Shown: piece by piece, positions 1 to 9,294 of the stretch | Numbering within the stretch: position 1 is the first letter of the stretch | How the letters are laid out: the number at the start of each line of letters is the position of its first letter | Assembly (NCBI GenBank): GCA_938038785.1 | Contig: CALHTB010000039.1 | Location: 36,147-100,146 of the forward strand | DNA length: 64,000 nt | Direction: 5' to 3' | DNA from: an uncultured Acidimicrobiales bacterium | GTDB lineage: Bacteria; Actinomycetota; Acidimicrobiia; Acidimicrobiales; SHLQ01 | The notes under the pieces: model-generated | Seen by the model: only the letters and a program-made list of their open reading frames with translations | Databases searched by the model: none | Told to the model about the DNA's origin: nothing | Program-made: the position numbers and the translations under genes

Positions 1-1
1 C

Positions 2-478
2 GTTGCCGAGCAATGGCTCGCTGACATGGTGGCCAACGACGCCATCGTGACCGAGAGCAACCGTCCAACCGTCGATGCCGTCGGACGCGGCGAGTACGAG
101 TTCGGCTTGGTCAACCACTACTACAACTTCCAAGAAGCCGAGGCGCTTGGCGACGCCCACCGGGCAGAGAACCACAGCTTCGCATCCGACGACATTGGAT
201 CGCTCGTGATCGTCACCGCCGGAGCGGTGACCTCGACCTCGGACAATCCTGCCGCCGGTGAGCAACTGCTGGCCTTCATGTTGAGCAACGGAGCCCAGAC
301 CTTCTTCACGAACGACTCGCTCGAGTACCCACTTGCAGACGGCGTCGACCCCGCCGAAGCCCTGCCGCCATTGGGCGACGATGGCTCGGACTTCGACGTG
401 ACTTTCGACGAGCTCGGCGATGGGCTGGCAGGCACGGTAAAGATCATCGAGTCCAGCGGGATTCTCGCTAGCTCATGA
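2..478 (+). CDS. Iron(III)-type ABC transporter substrate-binding protein, C-terminal part
   Basis: The reading frame is open from the window edge, so only the last ~158 residues are seen; the listed ATG at 26 is internal. In the family this periplasmic or lipid-anchored protein captures ferric iron or an iron chelate and hands it to the permease. The piece carries the FbpA/FutA-type segment GEYEFGLVNHYYNF; the adjacent tyrosines of that motif ligate iron in characterised homologues. The stop overlaps the next start as ATGA, so it is translationally coupled to the permease. Substrate identity is inferred from family resemblance. Confidence 0.85.
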   Translation, partial: VAEQWLADMVANDAIVTESNRPTVDAVGRGEYEFGLVNHYYNFQEAEALGDAHRAENHSFASDDIGSLVIVTAGAVTSTSDNPAAGEQLLAFMLSNGAQTFFTNDSLEYPLADGVDPAEALPPLGDDGSDFDVTFDELGDGLAGTVKIIESSGILASS

Positions 479-2091
479 CGGCAAGCCGGCAGTCACACCA
501 ACAGGCTCCGCCGCCGTTGTTGGTTGTGCTGTCGACTGTTGCCGCGCTCGTACTCGCCGCACCCGCGGCGTACCTCCTGATCCGCAACTTCACGGCTGAT
601 GCCGATCCATTTGGATTGCTGATGACCGACGGGGTCCAGGGCCCGCTGCGCCGAACCATCGTCCTTGCAACTCTCGTGAGCGTGTCAGCTGGAGTCGTTG
701 GCACAGGCCTTGCGTGGCTGACGACCCGGACCGATCTGCCGTTTCGTCGCCTCTTCAGCGTGCTGCTCGTTCTTCCGCTGGTCTACCCCACTTTCATCGG
801 CGCAGCGGCGCTCGTTCGAACGCTCAACCCCGGCGGCCTGCTGAACGACGCGCTCGGGTTCATTGGCGTGGACAGGTCGTTCACATTGAGCGGCTTGTTC
901 GGATCTTGGCTCGTGCTGACGTTACTGACGTACCCGTATGTGTTCTTGCCAGTAGCGGCCAGGTTCTCACGATTGCCTGGGTCGATCGAGCAGTCCGCCC
1001 GCCTGCTCGGCAATAGCTCGTGGCGGGTATTCGCCCGAATCATCGTCCCGCAGGCGTTTGGCGCAATCGCTGCCGGAATGCTGCTCGTGTTCTTGTATGC
1101 GATCTCGGATTTTGGGGCGGTCGCCATCCTTCGCTATGACACCCTTACCCGTGCCATCGAGAACAACCAGCTGGCCAACCGTCCAGTGGCCCTCGCTCTC
1201 AGCTTGGTTCTCCTCATCCTCGCAGGGCTCGTGGTGCTCGCCGAACGGTGGGCGCAGCGGCGCCGTCCCACGCAGACCACGCAGCGCATCCACGGCACCG
1301 CAGCGGCACTCACCCTTGGTCGAGGAAAAGCGCCAGCGTTGTTCGTCGTCGGAGCCGTCACGTTGATGGCGCTGATCGCACCCCTGCTGGCGCTCATCGA
1401 GTGGAGTGTTCGCGGACTGCTTACTCGAAACCGCACGGGCCGACGAATGGTGGTCGACGGAGGCGACATTTTCGAGGTGACCTGGCACACACTCGCCGTT
1501 AGCGCCGTGGCTGCGATCACCGCTGTCCTCATCGTGTTGCCAATTGCCGTTCTTGCCGGGCGATATCGGTCGAGCGTCGGCACGTTGGGTCATGCGGTGG
1601 CGATTTCGACCTTTGCGTTGCCCGGCATCCTCATTGCACTAGCGGGAACATTCTTCATACGCCAGACCGACTGGACGTTCTCGACGTTCAACAGCTCGTT
1701 CACGATTTTGATCTTCGCCTACACCGTGCGGTTCGCGGCGCTGGCAATGGGTACCACACTCGTGTCGGTGTCGGCCGTACCTGACCGTCTCCGCGACGTT
1801 TCCGAAAGCCTCGGAGCGTCGCCGCTTCGCCGGTTCACCCGGATCGACATTCCGCTCATGACCCCCGGTTTGTTGGCCGCCGGTGGCCTGGTGTTGCTGT
1901 CCACGATGAAAGAACTGCCGATCAGCCTTCTGCTCGCACCCATCGAGTTCGAAACGCTCGCAACTCGAATCTTCAGCACGTTCAACGAGGCGTTCGTCAC
2001 CGAAGCAGGGCTCATGGCGCTAACGCTCGTGGCGCTGTCCTTCGTCGCAACCTGGACGCTAATCGTGCGCCCACTTTCGAAACAGCGCTAG
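475..2091 (+). CDS. Iron-type ABC transporter permease, fused two-domain
   Basis: A 538-residue integral membrane protein with two tandem binding-protein-dependent permease domains (roughly residues 45-265 and 335-535), the FbpB/SfuB architecture. Each half has a cytoplasmic EAA-type loop, for example ARLLGNSSWRVFARIIVPQA and SESLGASPLRRFTRIDIPLM, which docks on the ATPase. The start overlaps the binding-protein stop. No ATPase gene follows; the next gene is convergent. The ATP-binding subunit must lie upstream of the window or elsewhere. Confidence 0.9.
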   Translation: MTASRQSHQQAPPPLLVVLSTVAALVLAAPAAYLLIRNFTADADPFGLLMTDGVQGPLRRTIVLATLVSVSAGVVGTGLAWLTTRTDLPFRRLFSVLLVLPLVYPTFIGAAALVRTLNPGGLLNDALGFIGVDRSFTLSGLFGSWLVLTLLTYPYVFLPVAARFSRLPGSIEQSARLLGNSSWRVFARIIVPQAFGAIAAGMLLVFLYAISDFGAVAILRYDTLTRAIENNQLANRPVALALSLVLLILAGLVVLAERWAQRRRPTQTTQRIHGTAAALTLGRGKAPALFVVGAVTLMALIAPLLALIEWSVRGLLTRNRTGRRMVVDGGDIFEVTWHTLAVSAVAAITAVLIVLPIAVLAGRYRSSVGTLGHAVAISTFALPGILIALAGTFFIRQTDWTFSTFNSSFTILIFAYTVRFAALAMGTTLVSVSAVPDRLRDVSESLGASPLRRFTRIDIPLMTPGLLAAGGLVLLSTMKELPISLLLAPIEFETLATRIFSTFNEAFVTEAGLMALTLVALSFVATWTLIVRPLSKQR

Positions 2092-2112
2092 CGAAGCTCT
2101 GTTACGCAAGCC

Positions 2113-2829
2113 CTAAGCAGCTGAGGGAGCGGCAGTTACAACGATTCGTTCGCCAGCGAAGGGTCCGATACCGAAGGGGCGTCCTTCAACCTCGACGGTG
2201 GTTGTGCCGTCGGGTGCAAGCGCCATGACAACGCCGGTCTGGCCGGGAGTGACACCGACCTCTTCGAGATACTCGAGGAGACCTGGCTCGAATTCGAGCT
2301 CTTCGGGAATCCGTTGCACCACAAAGCCATCGCCAACCTTGACTTGGCCAAGCGTGGTTGCATCAACTGGGCGTTCGTAACCAGACCCAGGAATCGGGTT
2401 GCCATGAGGACACGTTGTTGGGTTGCCCAACACTCGGGCAAGGGCTTCTTCAACAACCGGGCTGATGACGTGTTCCCACTTGCCGGCTTCGTGGTGGGCC
2501 TCTGCCCAGCTGAGGTCGAGCATGTCGGTGAGGAAGCGCTCGGCGAGCCGGTGACGTCGCACCACTTGCTGGGCAAGGATCATGCCATCGTCGGACAGCG
2601 ACAGCTCGCCGGAGTCGTCGGTGGTTACGAGGCCCTCGCGTTCCATCTTGCGGATCATTTCGGAGACCGCTGGGCGCGACACCGACAGACGGTCGGCAAT
2701 GCGCGCTTGTTTGACGTCGAGTCCGTCCTCGCTCAGCTCGAATATCGTCTCGCAATATTCTTCAAAGGCAGGGTGGTATTCGGGTGCTTCGTAGACCACG
2801 TACCTGACACTAGCTGGGCTGGTCGACAT
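2113..2829 (-). CDS. DtxR/MntR-family metal-dependent transcriptional regulator
   Basis: The track ORF runs back to 3042 inside pabB. I chose the ATG at 2829 (MSTSPASVRY), giving 238 residues and a 40-bp gap to the divergent pabBC. Order: winged helix (residues 20-75), dimerisation domain with RRHRLAERFL and HEAGKWEHV (80-150), FeoA/SH3-like C-terminus (165-238). Aligned by eye to DtxR, the ancillary ligands (H93, E97, H112) and E119/H120 are kept, but the primary-site Met10 and Cys102 are replaced by E24 and G116. It is convergent with the iron-type ABC operon and may control it. Metal specificity (Fe or Mn) cannot be read from the sequence. Confidence 0.88.
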   Translation of the reverse strand: MSTSPASVRYVVYEAPEYHPAFEEYCETIFELSEDGLDVKQARIADRLSVSRPAVSEMIRKMEREGLVTTDDSGELSLSDDGMILAQQVVRRHRLAERFLTDMLDLSWAEAHHEAGKWEHVISPVVEEALARVLGNPTTCPHGNPIPGSGYERPVDATTLGQVKVGDGFVVQRIPEELEFEPGLLEYLEEVGVTPGQTGVVMALAPDGTTTVEVEGRPFGIGPFAGERIVVTAAPSAA

Positions 2830-2869
2830 GTTCACACCCACAGGTGCTTGGCGGCCGTAGATTGGGGGC

Positions 2870-4597
2870 ATGCTTGGGTCGACACGTTTGCACACCGGCC
2901 TACTTCGCGTCGGCGCTGACCGAGGCTGGATGCGCTTCGAGGACCCAATCGAAACGGTGACCATCTGGGATCTCGACGAGGTGCTACCGGCACTCGAGAA
3001 GGCCGAGGCGGCCACGGCTGCAGGAAACTGGGTCGTAGGCATGCTCAGCTACGACGCTGGCCCGGCGTTTGACCCGGCGGTTGTGAGCCAACGCGACGAC
3101 AGCACGCCGTTGCTGGCCTACGGCATCTTCTCCTCAGGCGAACCAACAGATGGACCACTCGACGGCCCCTTCGAGATCAGCGAATGGACGCCAGATCAGA
3201 CTGAACAGCGCTACACCGAATCAATTGCGAAGGTGCGGGAGTACATCCGGTCGGGCGAGACGTACCAGGTCAACTACACCGTCCGCCGAAACGCCACGTT
3301 CTGGGGCAGCGCCGAAGGACTCTTCGCGTCGTTGTCCCGGGCCCAACGAGCCAAGCATGACGCGTTCTTGCACTTCGGTTCGCATGCGCTTTGCAGCGCG
3401 TCGCCCGAACTGTTCTTCACGCGAGACGGCGACATCTTGTCGTCGCGGCCGATGAAAGGCACCCGTCCACGACACTTCGACCCAGAGATCGACGCGCAGA
3501 TCGTCGAGGATCTTTCAAGCAGCCTAAAAGACCGCGCCGAAAACGTGATGATCGTCGACATGGTGCGCAACGACCTCGGACGCATCGCGCAAGTTGGCAG
3601 CGTGAACGTTCCAAAACTGCTTGAAGTCGAGCACTACCCCACCGTCCACACCATGACGTCCACAGTCGATGCGGTATCAACGGTGGGGTTGGTGGAAGCA
3701 CTACAAGCGCTCTACCCCGTGGCCTCGATCACCGGAGCGCCCAAGTATCGCACTACCGAGATCATCGCCGAACTTGAACAAACCCCCCGTGGCGCCTACT
3801 GCGGTTCTGTCTTCGCCCTCTCCCCCGATGGACGGTGGGAATTCAACGTCATCATCCGAAGTGTGTGGCTCGACCTCGAATCGGGTCAGGGAACCTACGG
3901 CGTCGGAGGTGGAATCGTGTGGGATTCCGAGGCCCACAACGAATGGGAAGAAACCGAACACAAATCTCGTGTCCTCGCCCGTGCTGGCAAGCCACTGCAA
4001 CTCCTCGAAACAATGGCCTGGACACCCGACGCAGGCGTTTCGCTTCGACAACGCCACATCAACCGATTGCTCGACGCCGGCGACCACTTCAACATCCACG
4101 TCGACATGGACATCGTCATGGACCTCCTCAACAGCGTCCGTTCCGACACGCCGGTCAAGCTTCGCCTGCTCATCGACGCCGCCGGCGAACCCGAGCTTCA
4201 GGTCGGGCCGCTCCCGCCCGACAGCGGCGACGTGCGGTCGCTTCCCATCGACACCGAGCCAACCGACCCGTACGACGAGTTTCTCGTGTACAAAACCACC
4301 ATTCGCACCCGGTACGAGGAAGCCCTAGAACGCTTCCCCGACGCCCCCGACGTGATCTTGTGGAACCGTCGAGGCGAACTCACCGAAACGTGCATTGCGA
4401 ACCTTGTCCTCGAACTCGACGGAGAACTCGTCACTCCCGACCACTCGAGTGGCCTGCTAGCAGGCACACTGCGTGAGGAGCTCCTCGACCGCGGTCAGCT
4501 CACCGAACGGATCCTCACCCGCGACGACCTCCGTAAGGCCGACAAAGTCTGGACGATTAACTCAGTACGGGGCTGGGACCCGGTCAGAATCGCCTGA
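2870..4597 (+). CDS. pabBC: Fused aminodeoxychorismate synthase component I / aminodeoxychorismate lyase
   Basis: A 575-residue fusion for p-aminobenzoate (folate) synthesis. Residues ~100-385 are the chorismate-binding domain, which aminates chorismate to aminodeoxychorismate; its family motif PVASITGAPK is present. Residues ~390-575 are a class IV PLP aminotransferase-fold domain, which releases pyruvate to give PABA; VYKTTIRTRYEEA holds the expected Schiff-base lysine and LTETCIANL the conserved Glu. The ATG at 2870 fits the N-terminus. The 3' end overlaps the convergent DUF1015 gene by 14 bp. The glutaminase subunit (pabA) is not in the window. Confidence 0.92.
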   Translation: MLGSTRLHTGLLRVGADRGWMRFEDPIETVTIWDLDEVLPALEKAEAATAAGNWVVGMLSYDAGPAFDPAVVSQRDDSTPLLAYGIFSSGEPTDGPLDGPFEISEWTPDQTEQRYTESIAKVREYIRSGETYQVNYTVRRNATFWGSAEGLFASLSRAQRAKHDAFLHFGSHALCSASPELFFTRDGDILSSRPMKGTRPRHFDPEIDAQIVEDLSSSLKDRAENVMIVDMVRNDLGRIAQVGSVNVPKLLEVEHYPTVHTMTSTVDAVSTVGLVEALQALYPVASITGAPKYRTTEIIAELEQTPRGAYCGSVFALSPDGRWEFNVIIRSVWLDLESGQGTYGVGGGIVWDSEAHNEWEETEHKSRVLARAGKPLQLLETMAWTPDAGVSLRQRHINRLLDAGDHFNIHVDMDIVMDLLNSVRSDTPVKLRLLIDAAGEPELQVGPLPPDSGDVRSLPIDTEPTDPYDEFLVYKTTIRTRYEEALERFPDAPDVILWNRRGELTETCIANLVLELDGELVTPDHSSGLLAGTLREELLDRGQLTERILTRDDLRKADKVWTINSVRGWDPVRIA

Positions 4598-5792
4598 GGA
4601 ATACGCCTGATCTTGGCTTTGGGGTTACGTAGGTGCTCTTGGGGGGCATGTCGAGGCCTTCGTCAGCTACAGCGAACACCTCGGCGGGAGTTACCGCCCG
4701 CAAGATAAACAGAAGCTCGCGTGGCTCAAGGGACTCGCACAGCGCTGCCCGGTCGATCGCGTCGAGGAAGTAGCTGATCTTGCCCGCACCCTTTTCGGGG
4801 TCGATGCCCAGCACCGGACCGATGATCTGATTCTGCAAGCGAACCGGGTCAATAGCGTCCAACGGCGACTCGGTCAGAACCGGAGGCAACACGCCCAACC
4901 AGAACTGGCCATCCATGCACACGCCGATCTGCCCCGGTACCTCGGGCAGCTCGTTCATAAGCCGGTCGTCGAGCTCCAAGCCGAGCAGCGAATGCAACGA
5001 TGCCTTGATGGTGTCGATATCGGCATCGTCGGCAACACACACTCGACGATGGAACGGGTCGATGTTCATCCGGTCGTCAGCAAACACCACGCCAAGCATG
5101 TATTTGCTTCGCTCGCCATCAAGTCGCTTCGCGAGCTCGCCTGCTGCGGCCGCCCGATGATGTCCATCCATGATGTACAGCTCTTCGTCGGCAAACAGTT
5201 CGGAGATGGCCCCGCAGTGATCAGCGTCCTCGATGACCCACACCGCTTGTTCCAGACCATCACCAGAAGTGAAGCTCAGTACGGGCTCATGGGTTTCCAA
5301 CATGACGTCGATTCGTTCGCGAATCTCCGGGCGGCTTCGATATCCCAGGGCAATCGGGGACGAATGCACGCCAAGAGCCTCGAAGTGGTTGGACAGGTGG
5401 ACGGCCCGTTGGGTTGACACTTGTTCGTGCCGCTTTACCCGGCCGTCCAGATAGTCGGCTGTTTCGACGAGCCCTACGACTCCTAGTTGGACGTGCTCAT
5501 CAAGGGTCAATCGGTACAGGAAGAAGGCCGGTCCTTCGGTTTCAACGAACGCGTCGGCATCGAGGATGCGCTGAAGCGCCTCGGCACCGAGCTCGAGCAA
5601 ACGTTCGGGGCTGGCGTCGCCCTCGGGCCCTCCGTCGTTGGGTGAACGCGTTACGAGCGTGTAGCTCTCGGGGTGGGTACGCAGGTACTCGGCACGTTCG
5701 GCCCGTGACATCGAGTCGAACGCAGGAGCGGGCACACGGCGTACAAAGTCCGGCTTGATATGTGAGCCATGAAAGGGAACGAACGCGACCAC
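4584..5792 (-). CDS. DUF1015 family protein
   Basis: A 402-residue protein starting VAFVPFHGSHIKP, typical of DUF1015. It carries the family motif MDGHHRAAAA near residues 208-217, which resembles the DGxxR motif of ParB/SerK-type folds, and RVKRHEQV near 118-125. Biochemical function is not established to my knowledge. The start is GTG at 5792, immediately after the serA stop with zero spacing, so it is co-translated with serA. This suggests a role in serine or phosphoserine metabolism, but that is inference. Confidence 0.85.
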   Translation of the reverse strand: MVAFVPFHGSHIKPDFVRRVPAPAFDSMSRAERAEYLRTHPESYTLVTRSPNDGGPEGDASPERLLELGAEALQRILDADAFVETEGPAFFLYRLTLDEHVQLGVVGLVETADYLDGRVKRHEQVSTQRAVHLSNHFEALGVHSSPIALGYRSRPEIRERIDVMLETHEPVLSFTSGDGLEQAVWVIEDADHCGAISELFADEELYIMDGHHRAAAAGELAKRLDGERSKYMLGVVFADDRMNIDPFHRRVCVADDADIDTIKASLHSLLGLELDDRLMNELPEVPGQIGVCMDGQFWLGVLPPVLTESPLDAIDPVRLQNQIIGPVLGIDPEKGAGKISYFLDAIDRAALCESLEPRELLFILRAVTPAEVFAVADEGLDMPPKSTYVTPKPRSGVFLRRF

Positions 5793-7010
5793 TTAGGCCA
5801 CCTTGGACGAAACGGAGACGGCCAAAACATCGTCGTCGGCTTCGATCGCTGCAAGCACCTCGTCGGACGGAGCTGACTCCAGGTTGATCGACGCGACGGC
5901 GGCGACTGAGCCGGTAAAGAGCTGGTTCTCCATCTGCTGCACGTTCAGCCCGGCCGTACGAAGGGTTTCAAACACCTTCGCAAGTACGCCTACTCGGTCG
6001 AGGTGGCGCACGGTAAGGACGGCACAACCGAGGGTGTCAGCGACCATGTTGACGCAGTTGGTGATGCGCCCGCCGAGGTACGCCTCGATGACGTCGACAG
6101 TTCCCGTTGCAACTGCGTTTTGGGCTTGCTGGGTTGACGCACCTATGTGATGTGAGCCGACAACGTTCGGGTGCGTGGATAGGGCCGACGTCCAGTCCCC
6201 CGCCTTGCCCGATGGTTCATCTGGCCACACGTCGAGGCCGGCACGGATTCCCTTTGCGTCCATCGCCGCGATCAGCGCGTCGCCGTCCACAACCTCACCT
6301 CGCGCGGTGTTGATCAGAATCGCGCCGTCCTGCATCTTCGCAAGGAAGTCGGCGTCGACCATGCCCGTAGTCTCAGGCGACTTCGGAACATGTAGCGACA
6401 CAACGTCGGAGATGCTGAGCAGGTCGTCGATCGAATCGACGAGCGTGATGCCAGCCGAGCGCAGCCGGGACAGTGCAGTTGTTGAACGACCTGACTTTCG
6501 CAGCGCCACGACTTGCATGCCAAATGCGTTTGCCCGCTCTGCCAGTGCGAATCCAATCTCGCCGAGACCAATGATGGCCAGCGTCTTGCCATAGATGCCG
6601 TCGGCCTTTGCGTACTTGCCCTTGTTCCACTGGCCTGCGACCAAGTCGGCGTTCCCTGTGGCGATATGGCGATCGATCGCCAGGAGCAACCCCATCGCCA
6701 GTTCGGCCACGGCGATTGCGTTCTTTCCGGGCACGTTAGCCACATAGACACCGCGAGCTGACGCAGCATCCTTGTCGACGTTGTCAGTGCCAGCGCCAGC
6801 GCGAACGACAAGGCCAAGCGAGGTCGACGCCTCGATGGCATCAGCGTTGACCTTTGTTGAGCGAACCACAAGAACGTCGGGTGAGAGCTCGCCGATTCGG
6901 GCGGGAAGCGTGTCTCCTGAGAGGTCGGATTCGACGATCACTTCGTGACCGGAATCCCGGAGAGGGGCGAGCAGGTCGTCCGCCAGGGCGTCTGCGCACA
7001 AGATCTTCAT
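5793..7010 (-). CDS. serA: D-3-phosphoglycerate dehydrogenase (ACT-domain type)
   Basis: The first step of serine synthesis, oxidising 3-phosphoglycerate to 3-phosphohydroxypyruvate with NAD. The track ORF begins at 7145, but the family N-terminus MKILCADALADD places the start at ATG 7010 (405 residues). Visible features: catalytic-domain start, Rossmann motif GLGEIGFALAERANAFGM (~residues 150-167), the conserved SHHIGAS catalytic His region and a C-terminal ACT domain (~330-405), usually the serine-sensing module. Length and single ACT domain match the short SerA form. Other 2-hydroxyacid dehydrogenases are possible but less likely given the ACT domain. Confidence 0.87.
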   Translation of the reverse strand: MKILCADALADDLLAPLRDSGHEVIVESDLSGDTLPARIGELSPDVLVVRSTKVNADAIEASTSLGLVVRAGAGTDNVDKDAASARGVYVANVPGKNAIAVAELAMGLLLAIDRHIATGNADLVAGQWNKGKYAKADGIYGKTLAIIGLGEIGFALAERANAFGMQVVALRKSGRSTTALSRLRSAGITLVDSIDDLLSISDVVSLHVPKSPETTGMVDADFLAKMQDGAILINTARGEVVDGDALIAAMDAKGIRAGLDVWPDEPSGKAGDWTSALSTHPNVVGSHHIGASTQQAQNAVATGTVDVIEAYLGGRITNCVNMVADTLGCAVLTVRHLDRVGVLAKVFETLRTAGLNVQQMENQLFTGSVAAVASINLESAPSDEVLAAIEADDDVLAVSVSSKVA

Positions 7011-7163
7011 GGTGTTTAGCTTTCTCTGAGGCTCGAATCGGCCGAAGCGGACACGAGGTTCAACTAGCCAAGTAAACCGCACAACTGGACAGTCGTCCAG
7101 CATCGGATGGCCGTAACTTTCGACGACTTTGGGGCAACGGGCCATCGCGGGCAGACTGTGCGG

Positions 7164-8315
7164 GTGAAAGCACTCCTCTTTGAACGCAAAGAAGCTCGGT
7201 ATGCAGCTGCTTCGGTCGCGTCGTCAATCCGCCCCGGCAGCGGCGCTGGAATTGGCCCGCTGCATCTGGCCGACATCGACCCTCCCGAACTTCCAGGGGA
7301 CGACTGGTCCTTGATCAGCCCCACGCTCACCGGCATTTGTGGAAGTGACCTTTCGACCATCGACGGCCACTCGTCGGGATACTTCGACGACCTGGTCAGC
7401 TTCCCGTTCGTCCCAGGTCACGAGGTCGTCGGCACAACCGATGCAGGCGACCGAGTCGTGATCGAGCCGGTCCTGGGCCCAGCCGCTCGAGGTGAGGCTC
7501 CTCTCGGCGATGCGCCCGGCGATGGCACCGACTACGGATATCTCATCGCGGGCGACATCGACGATGGCATCCAGGTGGGCTTCTGCGCCAGCACCGGGGG
7601 TGGCTGGGGCGAACAATTTGTGGCCCACGACAGCCAACTGCACGCCGTACAAGATTCTTTGTCCGACGAAGACGCAGTCATGCTCGAACCCGCTGCGGGC
7701 GGAGTGCACGCCGCAGCCAAAGCACAGATCGACGGTGGCGTCGTGCTTGTGCACGGTGCGGGCACGATGGGCCTCGTCACGATCGCAGCCCTTCGCGAGT
7801 ACACGAACGCCGAAACGATCATTGCGGTGGCCAAGTACCCGATTCAGAAGCAGTTCGCTTCCGAGCTGGGCGCCGACGTCGTCGTTGCTCCCAGTGAGAC
7901 CAAGCGGGCCGTACGACGCGTAACCGGTTGCCGCATGATTGGCGAGAACCTCTCGGGCGGAGCAGACGTCACCATCGATGCCATCGGCAATGCCTCATCG
8001 ATCGAAGCGTCGATCGGGGTTACCCGTCCACGCGGCAAGGTCGTGCTCGTCGGCATGCCCGGCAAGCTCAACATCGACCTGACCGCGCTGTGGCATCGCG
8101 AAACCGAACTCATTGGCGCTTACACCTACGGCACCGATGTGTGGCCTGACGGCACCACGATCAGCAGCTTCGTCCGAGCTCAAGACTTGGCCAAGTCCGC
8201 CAAGCTCGGTCGCCTGGTTAGCGCGAAGTATCCCCTCGACCGCTACAAGGACGCCATCGCCCACGCAGCAAACGCTGGCCAGCGAGGCGCAGTCAAGGTC
8301 TGCTTCGAGCTGTGA
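7164..8315 (+). CDS. Medium-chain zinc-binding alcohol dehydrogenase family protein
   Basis: I place the start at GTG 7164 (VKALLFERKEARYA), giving 383 residues; the track start at 7107 adds an unconserved extension. GroES-like domain with catalytic-zinc residues in ICGSD and FVPGHEVVGT, then a Rossmann domain around VLVHGAGTMGLVTIAAL. The stretch that normally carries four structural-zinc cysteines (after VVIEPVLG) contains none of them. Substrate unknown. It is divergent from serA across a 153-bp gap and overlaps the convergent EEP gene by 23 bp. Confidence 0.85.
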   Translation: MKALLFERKEARYAAASVASSIRPGSGAGIGPLHLADIDPPELPGDDWSLISPTLTGICGSDLSTIDGHSSGYFDDLVSFPFVPGHEVVGTTDAGDRVVIEPVLGPAARGEAPLGDAPGDGTDYGYLIAGDIDDGIQVGFCASTGGGWGEQFVAHDSQLHAVQDSLSDEDAVMLEPAAGGVHAAAKAQIDGGVVLVHGAGTMGLVTIAALREYTNAETIIAVAKYPIQKQFASELGADVVVAPSETKRAVRRVTGCRMIGENLSGGADVTIDAIGNASSIEASIGVTRPRGKVVLVGMPGKLNIDLTALWHRETELIGAYTYGTDVWPDGTTISSFVRAQDLAKSAKLGRLVSAKYPLDRYKDAIAHAANAGQRGAVKVCFEL

Positions 8316-9282
8316 CTCGCACCGCTATTGCCCGGTGATCGCTGCCGGCGTAGTCGAAGATCTCGAAACTCTCAGCGGTCACGGTGTCGGCGAGCAGCGC
8401 ATGGTCGATCGACAAGAGGCTGGGCCCGGTGCCGCGTGGCGACCAGGTGGTGCCTAGTCCGCAACCCGCAACGCGATGGGCATCGGTGAAGCGGGTCGAT
8501 CGCATCTCGCGAAACTTGCGGTCGGACGACGGTGCGTTGAAGTCGCCAATGAGCACGTCGATGTCTTGGACATCGGGGTCCTCGGCGAGGAACGCAAACT
8601 GCTGCTCTTGAACCTCACGCAGAGGCGTTTCGAAGGGAGGGTCTGCGTGGAAGTTCGCTATCCGAACACCACCGATCGGCGACTCAACCGTCGCGATGAG
8701 CATGGGTTTACGGTAGGTCGATTCAGCATCGACCACCCGCGTCTCCGCTAGTGGCCATCGGCTTAGAAGCGCTTGATTTCGCTCGACCATTATGTACGGG
8801 TAGTCGTCGGCGAGAGCTACCAGAAGTCCGTTGGTGAATTCGTCGCTCACTTCTTGGAAGGCGAGCACGTCCGGATCGACTCGCTGGACCTGCGCCCGGA
8901 CGGCATCGGGTTCTCGATTGACGATGAGCAGGTTGTGCGACATGACCACGATCGACTCCTCCACGGTTGCGGCGGCGATATCGCATCCGCGGCGTGGGAG
9001 GATTTCGCCGGGCAACATGAGCGTCGCCAGCACGATCGCCACCAGAAGACAACCACCCATCTGCAAAGGTCCGCGGAGCAGTCCCCATGCGACGAGACAG
9101 ACGAGCGCAACTGCGGGAGCGATCGGCACAAGGCCAAAGAGAAGCGGTTGACCAATGTCACTGAACCGCAGCATGGCGATAATCGTCGAGCAGACCAACC
9201 CGAAAAGCGCAAGGTTTCGAGCCGCCTGTATCAGCCGACAGCGGAAGTCCTTCGTCTGTTCAAAATCGCCTGAGTCGCGCAC
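8293..9282 (-). CDS. Membrane-anchored endonuclease/exonuclease/phosphatase (EEP) family protein
   Basis: A 329-residue protein from GTG 9282. Residues ~20-95 form about three hydrophobic helices. The rest is an EEP (DNase I-like) domain, probably extracytoplasmic: SHNLLIVN at its start, FQEVSDE with the metal-binding Glu, DVLIGDFNAPSS with the Asp/Asn pair, and terminal SDHRAIAV with the catalytic Asp-His. This helix-plus-EEP layout is widespread in Actinobacteria, and substrates are mostly unknown (nucleic acid or phosphoester). Thirteen nucleotides separate it from the upstream Nudix gene, so the two are likely co-transcribed. Confidence 0.85.
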   Translation of the reverse strand: MRDSGDFEQTKDFRCRLIQAARNLALFGLVCSTIIAMLRFSDIGQPLLFGLVPIAPAVALVCLVAWGLLRGPLQMGGCLLVAIVLATLMLPGEILPRRGCDIAAATVEESIVVMSHNLLIVNREPDAVRAQVQRVDPDVLAFQEVSDEFTNGLLVALADDYPYIMVERNQALLSRWPLAETRVVDAESTYRKPMLIATVESPIGGVRIANFHADPPFETPLREVQEQQFAFLAEDPDVQDIDVLIGDFNAPSSDRKFREMRSTRFTDAHRVAGCGLGTTWSPRGTGPSLLSIDHALLADTVTAESFEIFDYAGSDHRAIAVRVTARSRP

Positions 9283-9294
9283 TGTCGAGAACCC

